Source: a virus
IMG/VR virus record: IMGVR_UViG_3300007538_000034
Coordinates: 1-50,388 of that record
Strand: one strand, 5' to 3'
Length of the DNA: 50,388 nt
The notes beneath the pieces were generated by a model. That model did not search any database and was not told the origin of the DNA. It saw only the letters and a program-made list of their open reading frames with translations. The position numbers and the translations under genes are program-made. Shown here in pieces: positions 15,552 to 23,889 of the stretch. The stretch's first letter is position 1, and the number at the start of each line of letters is the position of its first letter.

Positions 15552-16019
15552 ATGTTTCATTTTTCTCGATGGGTCGATTTACTGCTGAAAGCGCAGGGAC
15601 ATCGGTATCTCAAGCGTATTCCTTATATGAGCGGAGGAAAACGACGCTATCGTTACATCTATAAAGTAACTCACACTCACCAAGGAAAACAGGCATTTGA
15701 CGAGGCGCATCTCGTTGATGGCACTGCTTTCTCGTTATCATCCCAACGAGGTAATGAGTTTCATGGACATATCAAGAGCGTAAATGGCGATCGAGTCACT
15801 TATGTAATTGATGACGGGCCGGACAAAGGTAAAGAGGTAACAGAGAGCAAGCGTGAGTTGTTAGCGAAACTCAATGAAACTCATGGTATCACCGAGCAAG
15901 TCGGCAAAGAACGCGAGAAACTAAAGCAACAGATCGAACTCGCAAAACAAAAAGGATCAGAGAAACAAGTAAAACTGCTCGAACAACGTCTCTCGCGGTT
16001 GGGGGGCTCAAAGAAACAG
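15552..16019 (+). repeat. 468-bp direct repeat, copy 2 (N-terminal tag)
   Basis: Second copy of the tag-coding DNA, 3,876 bp downstream of copy 1, colinear without gaps. The MuF gene and the body of the first tagged gene lie between them. Recombination between copies would delete that segment. Confidence 0.9.
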
Positions 16020-17291
16020 CCACAAGCAGAACCGGAGCCACAAGCAGAGCCGGAGCCACGAAAAGAAAAGAAAAAAAGAGAGAGCAAGAAAGCACAAACA
16101 TCAACGAGTTGGGACTACCTTGAATATTTGTCGCGCAATCCTGAGAGTTCTGTTTACAAGGATTTGCAAGATCGTGTGAAGCTATCACACGAGGAGATCG
16201 ATTTTGTTGCGAGGCGAGTTATTCCGTATGAGGTACGCACACCATATGTACGGGAGAGGCGCGGAAAAACAGGATCACTTATTTCTCTTTCAGACATAGA
16301 CACAGACAAAAGAAACATACTACTCGCATACAGTCCTCTTGATGATGCTATTGTCATGTACATAAAAACGGGAGACCTTGAGAACTCCGTCGGTGATGTG
16401 TTGGGTTTACCGTACGACTTCATTAAACACAAGAAAACGGAGGCTCTCGCAATGCTTGCTCTGCTAAGAGACAAACTAGACCTTGATCAGCTCGATTCGG
16501 AGACAGATGTCAATAATATGGATGATCTGCTGAAATATCGAGACACAGTAAAAAGCGCGTGGAATGAGATCTCGGGCAAAGACGCACGTAGCTCTCACAT
16601 CGGCGTAATACTCGGACTCGCAGGGAGCGCAATCAAAGAGAAGAAGGATGTGCTCAAAATGGAGTACATCGAGAGTCGTGGTTTTGTTCAAGATCGCTCT
16701 CCCTCCGAAGTCTCGCGGAAGGAAGAAACAGGGTTAAGTAAAGCGGATCGAGAAAAGATGATTGCCGTTGTCAAAAATGAGAAAAGACCGGATCTAAGGG
16801 GTCTGTTTGTACGAGATGGATTTGTAGCAACGACAGACGGGTACCGTATGCTTTTCAGAGACACGACGATACGGGCATCCAATGTTCCTAGAGAAGACAG
16901 AAACACAACACAACGTCCCGATTTTAAAAACGTAATCCCGCAGAGCAGTCCTACGCTTACGATGGATAAACACACAATCAAACACCTACGCAACGCGCTC
17001 TCGGGATTCAGAAAGCAGAGGGATGCAAAGGTTAAATTTAGATATAATAACCAAACATCTAAGATGGATATAGTAGTCAGTGGCTTCAACGCAGAATCAG
17101 AATACAAGATCGCATCGATTGACTCCGCGGAACAGACGAGAGATGCCGTACTAGATGCAAAGTTTTTGCGGGATTCGCTTAATCTAGTCGGAGATAGTGC
17201 GACATTCCATCTTAGTAACATCCGCAATACTCCCGTACTCATCACCGGTGAGTCGGGGTTGCATAGTGTTATCATGGAACACGTGGAGTAA
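15552..17291 (+). CDS. Polyvalent-type protein: shared N-terminal tag plus sliding-clamp-like C terminus
   Basis: 579 residues. Residues 1-156 repeat the tag of the 943-residue protein, followed by a Lys/Glu/Gln/Pro linker and a helical middle (about 185-385). The C-terminal 190 residues resemble the fold of a DNA polymerase beta clamp: FVRDGFVATTDGYRMLF, VIPQSSPTLTMDKHTIKHLRNAL, LDAKFLRDSLNLVGDSATFHL and the ending NTPVLITGESGLHSVIME. In DnaN the analogous 'PvxI...' strand and terminal residues close the ring. If packaged through the tag it could be delivered with phage DNA to recruit or decoy polymerase; this is inference. GGGAG precedes the ATG. Confidence 0.65.
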   Translation: MFHFSRWVDLLLKAQGHRYLKRIPYMSGGKRRYRYIYKVTHTHQGKQAFDEAHLVDGTAFSLSSQRGNEFHGHIKSVNGDRVTYVIDDGPDKGKEVTESKRELLAKLNETHGITEQVGKEREKLKQQIELAKQKGSEKQVKLLEQRLSRLGGSKKQPQAEPEPQAEPEPRKEKKKRESKKAQTSTSWDYLEYLSRNPESSVYKDLQDRVKLSHEEIDFVARRVIPYEVRTPYVRERRGKTGSLISLSDIDTDKRNILLAYSPLDDAIVMYIKTGDLENSVGDVLGLPYDFIKHKKTEALAMLALLRDKLDLDQLDSETDVNNMDDLLKYRDTVKSAWNEISGKDARSSHIGVILGLAGSAIKEKKDVLKMEYIESRGFVQDRSPSEVSRKEETGLSKADREKMIAVVKNEKRPDLRGLFVRDGFVATTDGYRMLFRDTTIRASNVPREDRNTTQRPDFKNVIPQSSPTLTMDKHTIKHLRNALSGFRKQRDAKVKFRYNNQTSKMDIVVSGFNAESEYKIASIDSAEQTRDAVLDAKFLRDSLNLVGDSATFHLSNIRNTPVLITGESGLHSVIMEHVE

Positions 17292-17294
17292 ATC

Positions 17295-18293
17295 ATGCCA
17301 TACAAAAACGAACATACAGCGAGACAGAACGACCCCGCTCAATACGACCAACTGCGCCGATTCACTCCGAAGGGAGCTCCCGACGGACTCTCGATGATCC
17401 TCGGGATCAAAGAGGGAACGAGCGAAGTGCAGAGTATCAGAGCAGACGCGGATAAGTTATCACCTGCGAAGTTTCGAGAGTGGCTTGAGCGTCACTCCTT
17501 CGATGTTTCGCAACTAGAAGAGGCGACACGAAAATCTTTTGATACTTTTGCGCGTTGGGTACCATTGCGTCTCGATCCGATCATCAAAGCAGAACGAGAG
17601 GGAGATACCGACGTAGAAGAGACATCTAAAGCACTGATCGCCGGTATCTGTTCAACTCGTGACATGGATCTCGAGGGGGAAGTGATTGAGCAAGACGGTT
17701 TGGATTGGTCGTATTTTCTGAACAACGGTTGGTTCAATCACGAGCATCAACAAGGCGCGGGAGCGGTTCTCGGTCATCCGGTTAAAATCAATCAACTCGA
17801 TGACAATCGAACTCATGTCGAGGGTGTTTTGTACCTCGATAAACAACTAGGTCGCGACGTGTATGAGACAGCGGTAGCTATGAAAAAGGCAGGCGGAGAC
17901 AGATCTCTCGGCTTTAGTGTCGAGGGTCAAGTGTTGCAACGAGACCCACGAAACAACAAGCGAGTATTGAAAGCTCGTGTTTTGAACGTGGCTATCACTG
18001 CGCATCCCGTGAATCCCCATACTAATCTTGAATTAATAGCGAGAAGTATGGGCGCGTCGGTTGGGTATCAGGAGCCAACAATTCCGGACGCAGATGCGAG
18101 TTTGAGCGCGCTTGCACAACAGAGTTTAGATGAGCGTCTAAGTTCTGCCACCTACGGATCATCTAAAAAAGTATCAAAACAGCGAGTCAAAGAGTTACTT
18201 GCTCAACGTATGCCTGAGATGGATGATGACGATCTTAATCGTTTTGTTACGCAGTTAATGAAGCTCGCTAACGAAAAATCACGCAAGACTTAA
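17295..18293 (+). CDS. Prohead maturation protease
   Basis: 332 residues. Cleaves scaffold and capsid proteins during head maturation. The domain at about 110-255 has ICSTRDMDLEGEVIEQDGLDW, WFNHEHQQGAGAVLGHPVKI with the candidate catalytic His, VEGVLYLDKQLGRDVYETAVAMKKAGGDRSLGFSVEG with the candidate Ser in RSLGFS, and AVTAHPVNPHT-like VAITAHPVNPHTNLE; this is the HK97-type (S78) pattern. The N-terminal 100 residues (SMILGIKEGTSEVQSIRAD...WLERHSFD) are a common extra domain in phage relatives. It lies just upstream of the scaffold-like and capsid genes. Confidence 0.88.
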   Translation: MPYKNEHTARQNDPAQYDQLRRFTPKGAPDGLSMILGIKEGTSEVQSIRADADKLSPAKFREWLERHSFDVSQLEEATRKSFDTFARWVPLRLDPIIKAEREGDTDVEETSKALIAGICSTRDMDLEGEVIEQDGLDWSYFLNNGWFNHEHQQGAGAVLGHPVKINQLDDNRTHVEGVLYLDKQLGRDVYETAVAMKKAGGDRSLGFSVEGQVLQRDPRNNKRVLKARVLNVAITAHPVNPHTNLELIARSMGASVGYQEPTIPDADASLSALAQQSLDERLSSATYGSSKKVSKQRVKELLAQRMPEMDDDDLNRFVTQLMKLANEKSRKT

Positions 18294-18298
18294 AAATA

Positions 18299-18307
18299 TG
18301 CTACAAT
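18299..18307 (+). promoter_or_regulatory. Extended -10 promoter TGCTACAAT
   Basis: TG-C-TACAAT lies just after the protease stop and 42 bp before the scaffold-like start at 18349. It would drive the scaffold and major capsid genes, which need high expression. No clear -35. Confidence 0.5.
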
Positions 18308-18348
18308 CAACCCGACAACATTATTTTTACACTCAAGAGAGGCCGACC

Positions 18349-18999
18349 ATGCTCGCAGAATTACGCGAACACCTCGAGGCAAAAGGCATCGCGCCGGATG
18401 TTCTCGATGATTTCAATGTCGCCGAGAACGAAGTCGAGGTCGATGCTTTGACTGAGGCACTCGACGAATTATCGAAAGCTATGAAGAAAGACGAAAAAGA
18501 GGCTCCTGCAAAACAGAATAATCTCTTTGGCGACGACGACATGAGCGACGAGGACATGAACGACGACGAGGACGACGAGGACGAAGACCTCGAAGATCTC
18601 GAACGTGGCTATTACAAAGAAGCTATGAAAGCCCTTGCTAGCGGAACCGACGAGGTAATTGCGGGCATGGAAAAGCGCATGAGCGCGGTTATGAAGGGGC
18701 TTGAGGCGGTTCTCGGTGAGATGAAAAAGATGAAAATGAGCAGTGACGAGATGAACAAATCACTCACTGCATCACTGAATCAGGTCGCACCCCCTCGCGC
18801 AGTGACCTCGGCTCCTATTGTGACACAGAGCACAGAGCCACAAGGCCCATCTCGTAACGACATGATTAAAAAGGGGCTCAAGCTCCTACAGTCAAATGAT
18901 GTCAACTCAACTCGTAAATCTGCGATCCGTGGAGTGATCGCACAGTTAGAGGCCGGTGTACCGGTTTCTAACGTTTCTCATCTCATCGATCTCGATTAA
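18349..18999 (+). CDS. Probable scaffolding protein
   Basis: 216 residues from the ATG at 18349, which has AAGAGAGG 6 nt upstream; a longer frame from 18298 lacks such a site and would overlap the promoter. It has an acidic, helical N-terminal half with DDDMSDEDMNDDEDDEDEDLEDL, a Met/Lys coiled-coil centre (MEKRMSAVMKGLEAVLGEMKKMKMSSDEMNKSL) and a small C-terminal helical domain. High charge, coiled coil and its position between protease and capsid gene fit a scaffold. There is no sequence signature, so the call rests on context and composition. Confidence 0.65.
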   Translation: MLAELREHLEAKGIAPDVLDDFNVAENEVEVDALTEALDELSKAMKKDEKEAPAKQNNLFGDDDMSDEDMNDDEDDEDEDLEDLERGYYKEAMKALASGTDEVIAGMEKRMSAVMKGLEAVLGEMKKMKMSSDEMNKSLTASLNQVAPPRAVTSAPIVTQSTEPQGPSRNDMIKKGLKLLQSNDVNSTRKSAIRGVIAQLEAGVPVSNVSHLIDLD

Positions 19000-19012
19000 T
19001 TAGGAGTTCGCT

Positions 19013-20458
19013 ATGTATTCATTTCCCGAGGCAAACGCTTCCGTAAACGTCGCAGATTTAGCTGAGTTAAACAACGCACTCCGCAAATCTGCGGATATTG
19101 GCTATCAAGTAGGCGCAAGCACTAGCGGAGGAGACGCGGGGAACTTATCTCCCCTTGTCCCTCAGAGCATTGAAAACACTCTTTCATCGGCTACATACAC
19201 CATGAAAGAGCTTTCGTTGTGGCCTAGCATCCCAAAAATCCAAGTTACTAACACTCTCCACGAGTATGCAGTAATCAACGATCACGGTTTAGATCTCGAA
19301 CCCTTCATCGCAGAGGGTTCCGGTGGTGTAACAAACAGATCTGAGTACGAGCGCAAGACTGTACGTGTTAAGTACCTCGCGGAGCGTCGCGAAGTGACTG
19401 ACGTAGCCGGACTTGTCGGTCTGATCGGTGGCAACGCTAACGCGATCGCAATGGAAACCGAGCGAGGCACACTCCGCCTCATGCAAAAACTTGAGCGTTC
19501 TCTGTGGCACGCGAAAGAAAGCGTAAACCCTCTTGCGTTCGATGGTATCATTCATCAAATCGAGAGTCACAACAGTGGCGCGAACACTTTCGATCTACGC
19601 GGTAAGTCTCCGACTCCTCGTCTTTTGCAAGAAGTTCTCTCAGAGATTCAGAGCGCACCTCGTTTCGGTCGTCCTGATTGTATTTATGTCGAACCGCGCA
19701 TCCATGCGGAACTGATCAAGTTCGCAGTTCAGTGGGGACGACATGATCAATTCTCAGCACTTCGCCAAGCGGACGGCCTCACCTACGGAGTCCAAGAACT
19801 CAATATAATGAGTCCTTACGGGCCTGTTCCTGTGAAGAGTGCGCCGTTCTTGTTCAATGCTTACTCTGCACCTGCAAGCGCAAGCGGAACAACCGGAGCC
19901 CCCGCGAATCCCGCAATCACAAATCAGCCGAGCGTAGCGGGGACTACTTCGCAGTTCGCTCAAGCTGATCTCGGATTCTATGGGTACCGCGTTGTAGCTG
20001 TAAATAACAGCGGTTTCTCTGCTCCTGTTAACACTTCTACTATTGAAGTAGCGAATGCCGGTGAGATCGTATCTTTCACCATCACCGACGCAAGCGACGC
20101 AGTATTCTATAAGATCTATCGTACAGAGAAAGCAAGTAGTGCTCTCGGTGTAGACTTTGCGACTGCACGACTCATCGATGAAGTGAGAAACGTGAGTGGA
20201 AACGTGACTCCGATCTCTGATTCTAACGCAGTGATCCCCAACACTTCTAAGATCGTATTTGTACAACATGATCCAAGTGTTCTTGAGTTTGTGCGTCTAC
20301 TTGACTTCTTCCGTCGTCCTCTCGCCGAAGTTGAAACATCTAAGCCGTTCTTACTTATGCTCTTTGGTTCACCGGTTGTTAAGGTACCGAGCAAGATGTA
20401 CGTGCTTCAGAATGCCGGTGTCACTGAGACCTCCGGAATGTTAGACACTACTGTCTAA
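19013..20458 (+). CDS. Major capsid protein with inserted Ig/FN3-like domain
   Basis: 481 residues, strong AGGAG before the ATG. The N-terminal part (LSSATYTMKELSLWPSIPKIQVTNTLHEYAVINDHG, VKYLAERREVTDVAGLVG, METERGTLRLMQKLERSLWHA) and the C-terminal end (FRRPLAEVETSKPFLLMLFGSPVVKVPSKMYVLQNAG) look like an HK97-fold capsid subunit of the type found in large contractile-tailed phages. Residues about 285-412 differ: YGYRVVAVNNSGFSAPVNTSTI and VFYKIYRTEKA are typical of an Ig or fibronectin-type domain, probably exposed on the head surface. The position after protease and scaffold supports the call. Confidence 0.88.
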   Translation: MYSFPEANASVNVADLAELNNALRKSADIGYQVGASTSGGDAGNLSPLVPQSIENTLSSATYTMKELSLWPSIPKIQVTNTLHEYAVINDHGLDLEPFIAEGSGGVTNRSEYERKTVRVKYLAERREVTDVAGLVGLIGGNANAIAMETERGTLRLMQKLERSLWHAKESVNPLAFDGIIHQIESHNSGANTFDLRGKSPTPRLLQEVLSEIQSAPRFGRPDCIYVEPRIHAELIKFAVQWGRHDQFSALRQADGLTYGVQELNIMSPYGPVPVKSAPFLFNAYSAPASASGTTGAPANPAITNQPSVAGTTSQFAQADLGFYGYRVVAVNNSGFSAPVNTSTIEVANAGEIVSFTITDASDAVFYKIYRTEKASSALGVDFATARLIDEVRNVSGNVTPISDSNAVIPNTSKIVFVQHDPSVLEFVRLLDFFRRPLAEVETSKPFLLMLFGSPVVKVPSKMYVLQNAGVTETSGMLDTTV

Positions 20459-20471
20459 GGTGGTTTGATCG

Positions 20472-20687
20472 ATGCAGTGGCGACATAAATCACTTCGCTC
20501 ATGTCGGCTCGATGTTGGGGCCGGTCGAGGGGTCGTTGTTTTAGACGACACCGGCCTCGTCGTTGAAGCGAATCAATATGCTCAGGATGCAATCGCGAAA
20601 TGGGCTCATGTAATCGATTTTGAATGCGTCACTGAGGAAGTCGAGACTCTTGCGAAAAACCGACGCAAGCGGAGCACCCCAAAATAA
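20472..20687 (+). CDS. Hypothetical small head protein
   Basis: 71 residues, ATG at 20472 after AAGGTGGT. The sequence RLDVGAGRGVVVLDDTGLVVEANQYAQDAIAKW reads as two or three beta strands then a helix. Small genes in this place, between capsid and neck genes, often encode head decoration or completion proteins, but no family is recognised. Confidence 0.6.
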   Translation: MQWRHKSLRSCRLDVGAGRGVVVLDDTGLVVEANQYAQDAIAKWAHVIDFECVTEEVETLAKNRRKRSTPK

Positions 20688-20708
20688 CACGCGGTCACGG
20701 AGTCCACT

Positions 20709-21655
20709 ATGGGCATTTATTCACAGATTACCCCTCAGTTTCTCCGTGATACAGTGTTACTCGGTATCGATTTGACGCTTGACGATGGATCCGATTATCC
20801 TGAGATAGCGTTTACTCAGTCGATACAATCAGCGATCCAACACGTCGAGAGTGACCTCGGTATCAATATTGAGCCGTTTTCGGTCACTCAAGAGAGGCAC
20901 GATGCAGAGCGACAAGGTCGTTTCTCATATTGGCCTTTCCGCCTCGATCGTCGTCCAATCGTCTCATTTGATGGGGCGAGGATTAGATATGGATCGTTTC
21001 AGCCCGTTGACGTGCCGACATCGTGGATCACGAGCACATCGAAACGCATGGACAAATCCACCTCATCCCGTCCGAAGAGTCACTCGGCTCGTACTTTTTT
21101 CGAGCCGGTGTTCCTTTGATGGGAGGGTACGGTGTCTATGAAAATAGGGATTATATTCCTGCTTATTTTGAGTTTGATTATACAGCCGGTTTTGACGAGC
21201 GTGCAGGGAGCGCGACGATCCTATCCGGTCAGACAGAGACTACGATAACACTTGATTCTCGTGTCCTCTTGCCATACTTGATCAGTACAGATCAAGCAAC
21301 GGTGAAAACAAAAAAACGCGGTAATGATAGTTTTACGCTCTATGTAGACTCAGCACCGCAACAAGATCTCGTGATCTCATGGGAACTTGACACACTACCG
21401 GCAGATCTTAAACAAGCTATTGCGATAAAGAGTGCTACGTTGTTATTACTTCACGTCGCCGGCGATCTGATACTTGGGGCCGGCATTGCGTCGCAGAGTC
21501 TCGGAGTCGATTCGCTATCTGTGAGTGTGGGAACAACGTCCTCCGCCATGTACTCAGGGTATTCAGCGAGAGCGGAGAGCCTAGATAAACAGTACAAACT
21601 CTTACTTTCGGGACTACGATCTCAGTATCGTGTCACTCAGTTCGGAGTTATCTAA
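20709..21655 (+). CDS. Head-tail connector (gp6-like), interrupted by an apparent frameshift near 21024
   Basis: The gene reads in one frame from ATG 20709 (GGAG upstream) to about 21026: LRDTVLLGIDLTLDDGSDYPEIAFTQSIQSAIQHVESDLGINIEPF...RRPIVSFDGARIRYG...VDVPTSW. It then makes sense only in the -1 frame: DHEHIETHGQIHLIPSEESLG...GYGVYENRDYIPAYFEFDYTAGF...LPADLKQAIAIKSATLLLLHVAGDLI, ending at 21655. 'P-x-x-W ... G-Q-I-x-L-I-P' across the junction is the usual connector pattern, so this is one protein of about 315 residues. The first frame otherwise stops at 21119. Cause: sequencing or assembly error, true mutation, or programmed -1 shift; no classic slippery heptamer is visible. Confidence 0.75.
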
Positions 21656-22464
21656 TGACGACGTTTAACTCTCGAGTACCGAATAAGATCCGACCTCGTG
21701 TCGATTTCGACATGGAGCAGTACCGCAATCTCGTGTTTGCTAAAGGTGTAGATTTGACTTGGGAGCAGTGTGCAGAGTGTCCTTGTTCGCGCTCCGCTAG
21801 CGATTTCACGCTCTCAGTTATACACACTACAACTCAGACCACCGGCGAGGCTCGTCCTGATTGTCCGCTTTGCGACGGACGCGGGTATTTTTGGCACTCG
21901 GCTCAACAGATTCGAGCGATCGTTACTGCCGGATCTTCGTCTACAGAAGCATTTGCTATCTATGGTGAATATGCGCGGGGAATGATGAGTGTGAGCACGT
22001 TGCCGGAGCATCTACCGGCGTATGGTGATCGTTTTACTGTAATTAATTCAGTTCAAGTATACCGAGAGACAAAGACGCGGACAGCGGACACAATCGAGGC
22101 ATTACGATACCCCGTCCAAGCGCGTACTCTTGATTTACTTACCGGTGAGACAGATGTCAGAGTGCTACGATTACAATATGCAGATGTCAACGGTATCTCA
22201 CAAGAAAACTACTCGCTCACTGAGGGAGTCGATTTCGTTGTGACAAATGAAGGGGCTCTCGATTTCTCGCTCGGTGAGGTATTGGGGACTGCACCATCAG
22301 AGGGGATTCGTTACAGTGTTGCATATTTCGCGAGACCGCGTTATTACGTTGCTGATCATCCTCACACTCATCGCGACTCGATCCGCAAATTCAAATCAGC
22401 AACCGAGTCTCCCCTTGCACTCCCGATTCAAGTACGTTGTACGCTCGAGTTTATGGGTGCGTAA
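21655..22464 (+). CDS. Neck/structural protein with Cys-rich zinc-ribbon-like motif
   Basis: 269 residues, TAATG overlap with the connector gene. The segment WEQCAECPCSRSASD...RPDCPLCDGRGYFW (about 36-80) has paired Cys residues (CxxCxC and CxxC) likely to bind zinc or a metal cluster. The rest is beta-rich. I recall phage proteins with this Cys arrangement in the connector region, but no precise function. Position between connector and tail-completion genes suggests a head-completion role. Confidence 0.65.
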   Translation: MTTFNSRVPNKIRPRVDFDMEQYRNLVFAKGVDLTWEQCAECPCSRSASDFTLSVIHTTTQTTGEARPDCPLCDGRGYFWHSAQQIRAIVTAGSSSTEAFAIYGEYARGMMSVSTLPEHLPAYGDRFTVINSVQVYRETKTRTADTIEALRYPVQARTLDLLTGETDVRVLRLQYADVNGISQENYSLTEGVDFVVTNEGALDFSLGEVLGTAPSEGIRYSVAYFARPRYYVADHPHTHRDSIRKFKSATESPLALPIQVRCTLEFMGA

Positions 22465-23214
22465 ATGGCGGAAATACGAGCTACCTACACCGCACTTATA
22501 AGCGCGTTAGAACTCACACGAGAGGACTCGCTCCGCAGGTCTCAGACACTCGCGGATCTCGTCCTTGCGGAGTGGAGTGCGGGAGCACGAGCAAAACTCA
22601 ACTCAACGAGACCCGCTTACTTGCGTTCACTTCAAGTGCGGAGTGTTACAGAGCGCGGGTTCGTCTGTGGTCTCCCTGCATCTCCATCGACTGCTGTCAT
22701 TGCTCACATGGCGGAGCAGGGCATGGGGAGCGGTGGCATCGGCACAACCGGCCCTTACGACGTGAGGCAGTATCTACTCCGCAGTTCAACGCGGAACATT
22801 CGCAGGTCGAAAACGGGCAAACTGTATTTACACGTCCCTTTTAGTCATGATCCAAAACGAGTAAAATCGCAGTATGGTGCGCGTATTCGTCAAGCTATGC
22901 AACGACTCAAAGCGACGACAACAGACGCAGACCGGCGCACACGTTGGGGAGGTAGTCTCGAAGCTAATCAAGTCCCGAAACTTAAACCTCATCATGTGAG
23001 TGATCCCTTAGCCGGTATGGTGCGCCTAGCCTCAACATACAGCAAATCAGCGTCCGGAAAACCAAGGACACAAACAGCGGGGTATCGGACTTGGAGGACT
23101 GCGTCGTACTCGAATACAGACCCAAAAGCATGGGTCAGTGATGGGATCCGAGCGCGTCGAATAGCGGACGATGTACTCCGCGAACTCCCGAATCTAGTAG
23201 CAATGGTGTTCTAA
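22465..23214 (+). CDS. Neck or tail completion protein
   Basis: 249 residues; ATG directly follows the upstream stop. Helical N terminus, then ARAKLNSTRPAYLRSLQVRSVTERGFVCGLP, VPFSHDPKRV, and a C-terminal YRTWRTASYSNTDPKAWVSDGIRARRIADDVLRELP. This order (basic YL-x-L, then R-T-x-S...W-x-x-x-G-I-x-A) is typical of HK97 gp10-like or Mu-like neck proteins joining head and tail. Followed by a TAATG overlap. Confidence 0.65.
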   Translation: MAEIRATYTALISALELTREDSLRRSQTLADLVLAEWSAGARAKLNSTRPAYLRSLQVRSVTERGFVCGLPASPSTAVIAHMAEQGMGSGGIGTTGPYDVRQYLLRSSTRNIRRSKTGKLYLHVPFSHDPKRVKSQYGARIRQAMQRLKATTTDADRRTRWGGSLEANQVPKLKPHHVSDPLAGMVRLASTYSKSASGKPRTQTAGYRTWRTASYSNTDPKAWVSDGIRARRIADDVLRELPNLVAMVF

Positions 23215-23858
23215 TGATCTTCGATCTCAATATAATCAACGCACTCTCTTCGGGGTTCGGTTATTACCGGACACGTGAGGCCGACTTCAATGCACTATTC
23301 CGCGGTGTTAACGAGAGCGTTCTATCTGCTTGGTTTACAGAATTAAATACTCATTTCCCCGCATTTCGTACAAGAAACTCGAGAGGAGTAGACGAGGCAC
23401 CGATGCTCGTAGTCTCGCCTCTCTCTGAAAACGTCACTCAAACAATAATCGGGGATTACGATTCTCGGAACGCTAGCGGTGTCGGGATAGATTCATACCT
23501 CGTTCGCGAGACTGTCGAGATCATGATACTCGCTAAATCTCCCGACATGGTGCGCGTCTATCAAGTACTTACAAGAGCGTCGATTGCTATTGCAAGGAGA
23601 CCACTACATTCCGCAGGCTATCACCTAGTCGAGTACGGTGGATCTGATGCGCTGACACCCGAGGAGGAACTCTCAGCGGAAGAGCTTGGTTTGTTTGTGC
23701 GTCGTCTCACAGTCTCAGGAGACCATCGCGTTTCGATTCCTATCCCTCCGGCCTCCGAGTTTACTGTTCCGGTATATTCCGGCTCTGATATTGTCGTTTT
23801 AACCGCAGATCAAGAGAGTGACGATGGAATCAAGGGGGGAGTCGTTGTCGATGTGTGA
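23214..23858 (+). CDS. Putative tail terminator / tail completion protein
   Basis: 214 residues. It begins MIFDLNIINALSSGFGYYRTREADFNALFRGV and has VRETVEIMILAKSPDMVRVYQVLTRASIAIARR, an alpha/beta pattern often seen in phage tail terminators. It lies immediately before the tail sheath gene, where the terminator is normally encoded. The assignment is mainly positional. Confidence 0.5.
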   Translation: MIFDLNIINALSSGFGYYRTREADFNALFRGVNESVLSAWFTELNTHFPAFRTRNSRGVDEAPMLVVSPLSENVTQTIIGDYDSRNASGVGIDSYLVRETVEIMILAKSPDMVRVYQVLTRASIAIARRPLHSAGYHLVEYGGSDALTPEEELSAEELGLFVRRLTVSGDHRVSIPIPPASEFTVPVYSGSDIVVLTADQESDDGIKGGVVVDV

Positions 23859-23864
23859 TATAAT
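23856..23864 (+). promoter_or_regulatory. Extended -10 promoter TGATATAAT before the sheath gene
   Basis: Perfect TG-n-TATAAT overlapping the last codons of the preceding gene, 26 bp before the sheath ATG. The same spacing and sequence occur at 15518. No convincing -35. Confidence 0.6.
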
Positions 23865-23889
23865 GCCGAAATAACCACAGGAGGACTAA

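Noticed and set aside
16688-17305. 205-codon minus-strand frame
   Set aside because: Antisense to the clamp-like domain, which has recognisable protein features; no ribosome binding site.
19754-20269. 171-codon minus-strand frame opposite the capsid gene
   Set aside because: Shadow of a strongly supported capsid gene; Cys/Arg-rich composition typical of antisense.
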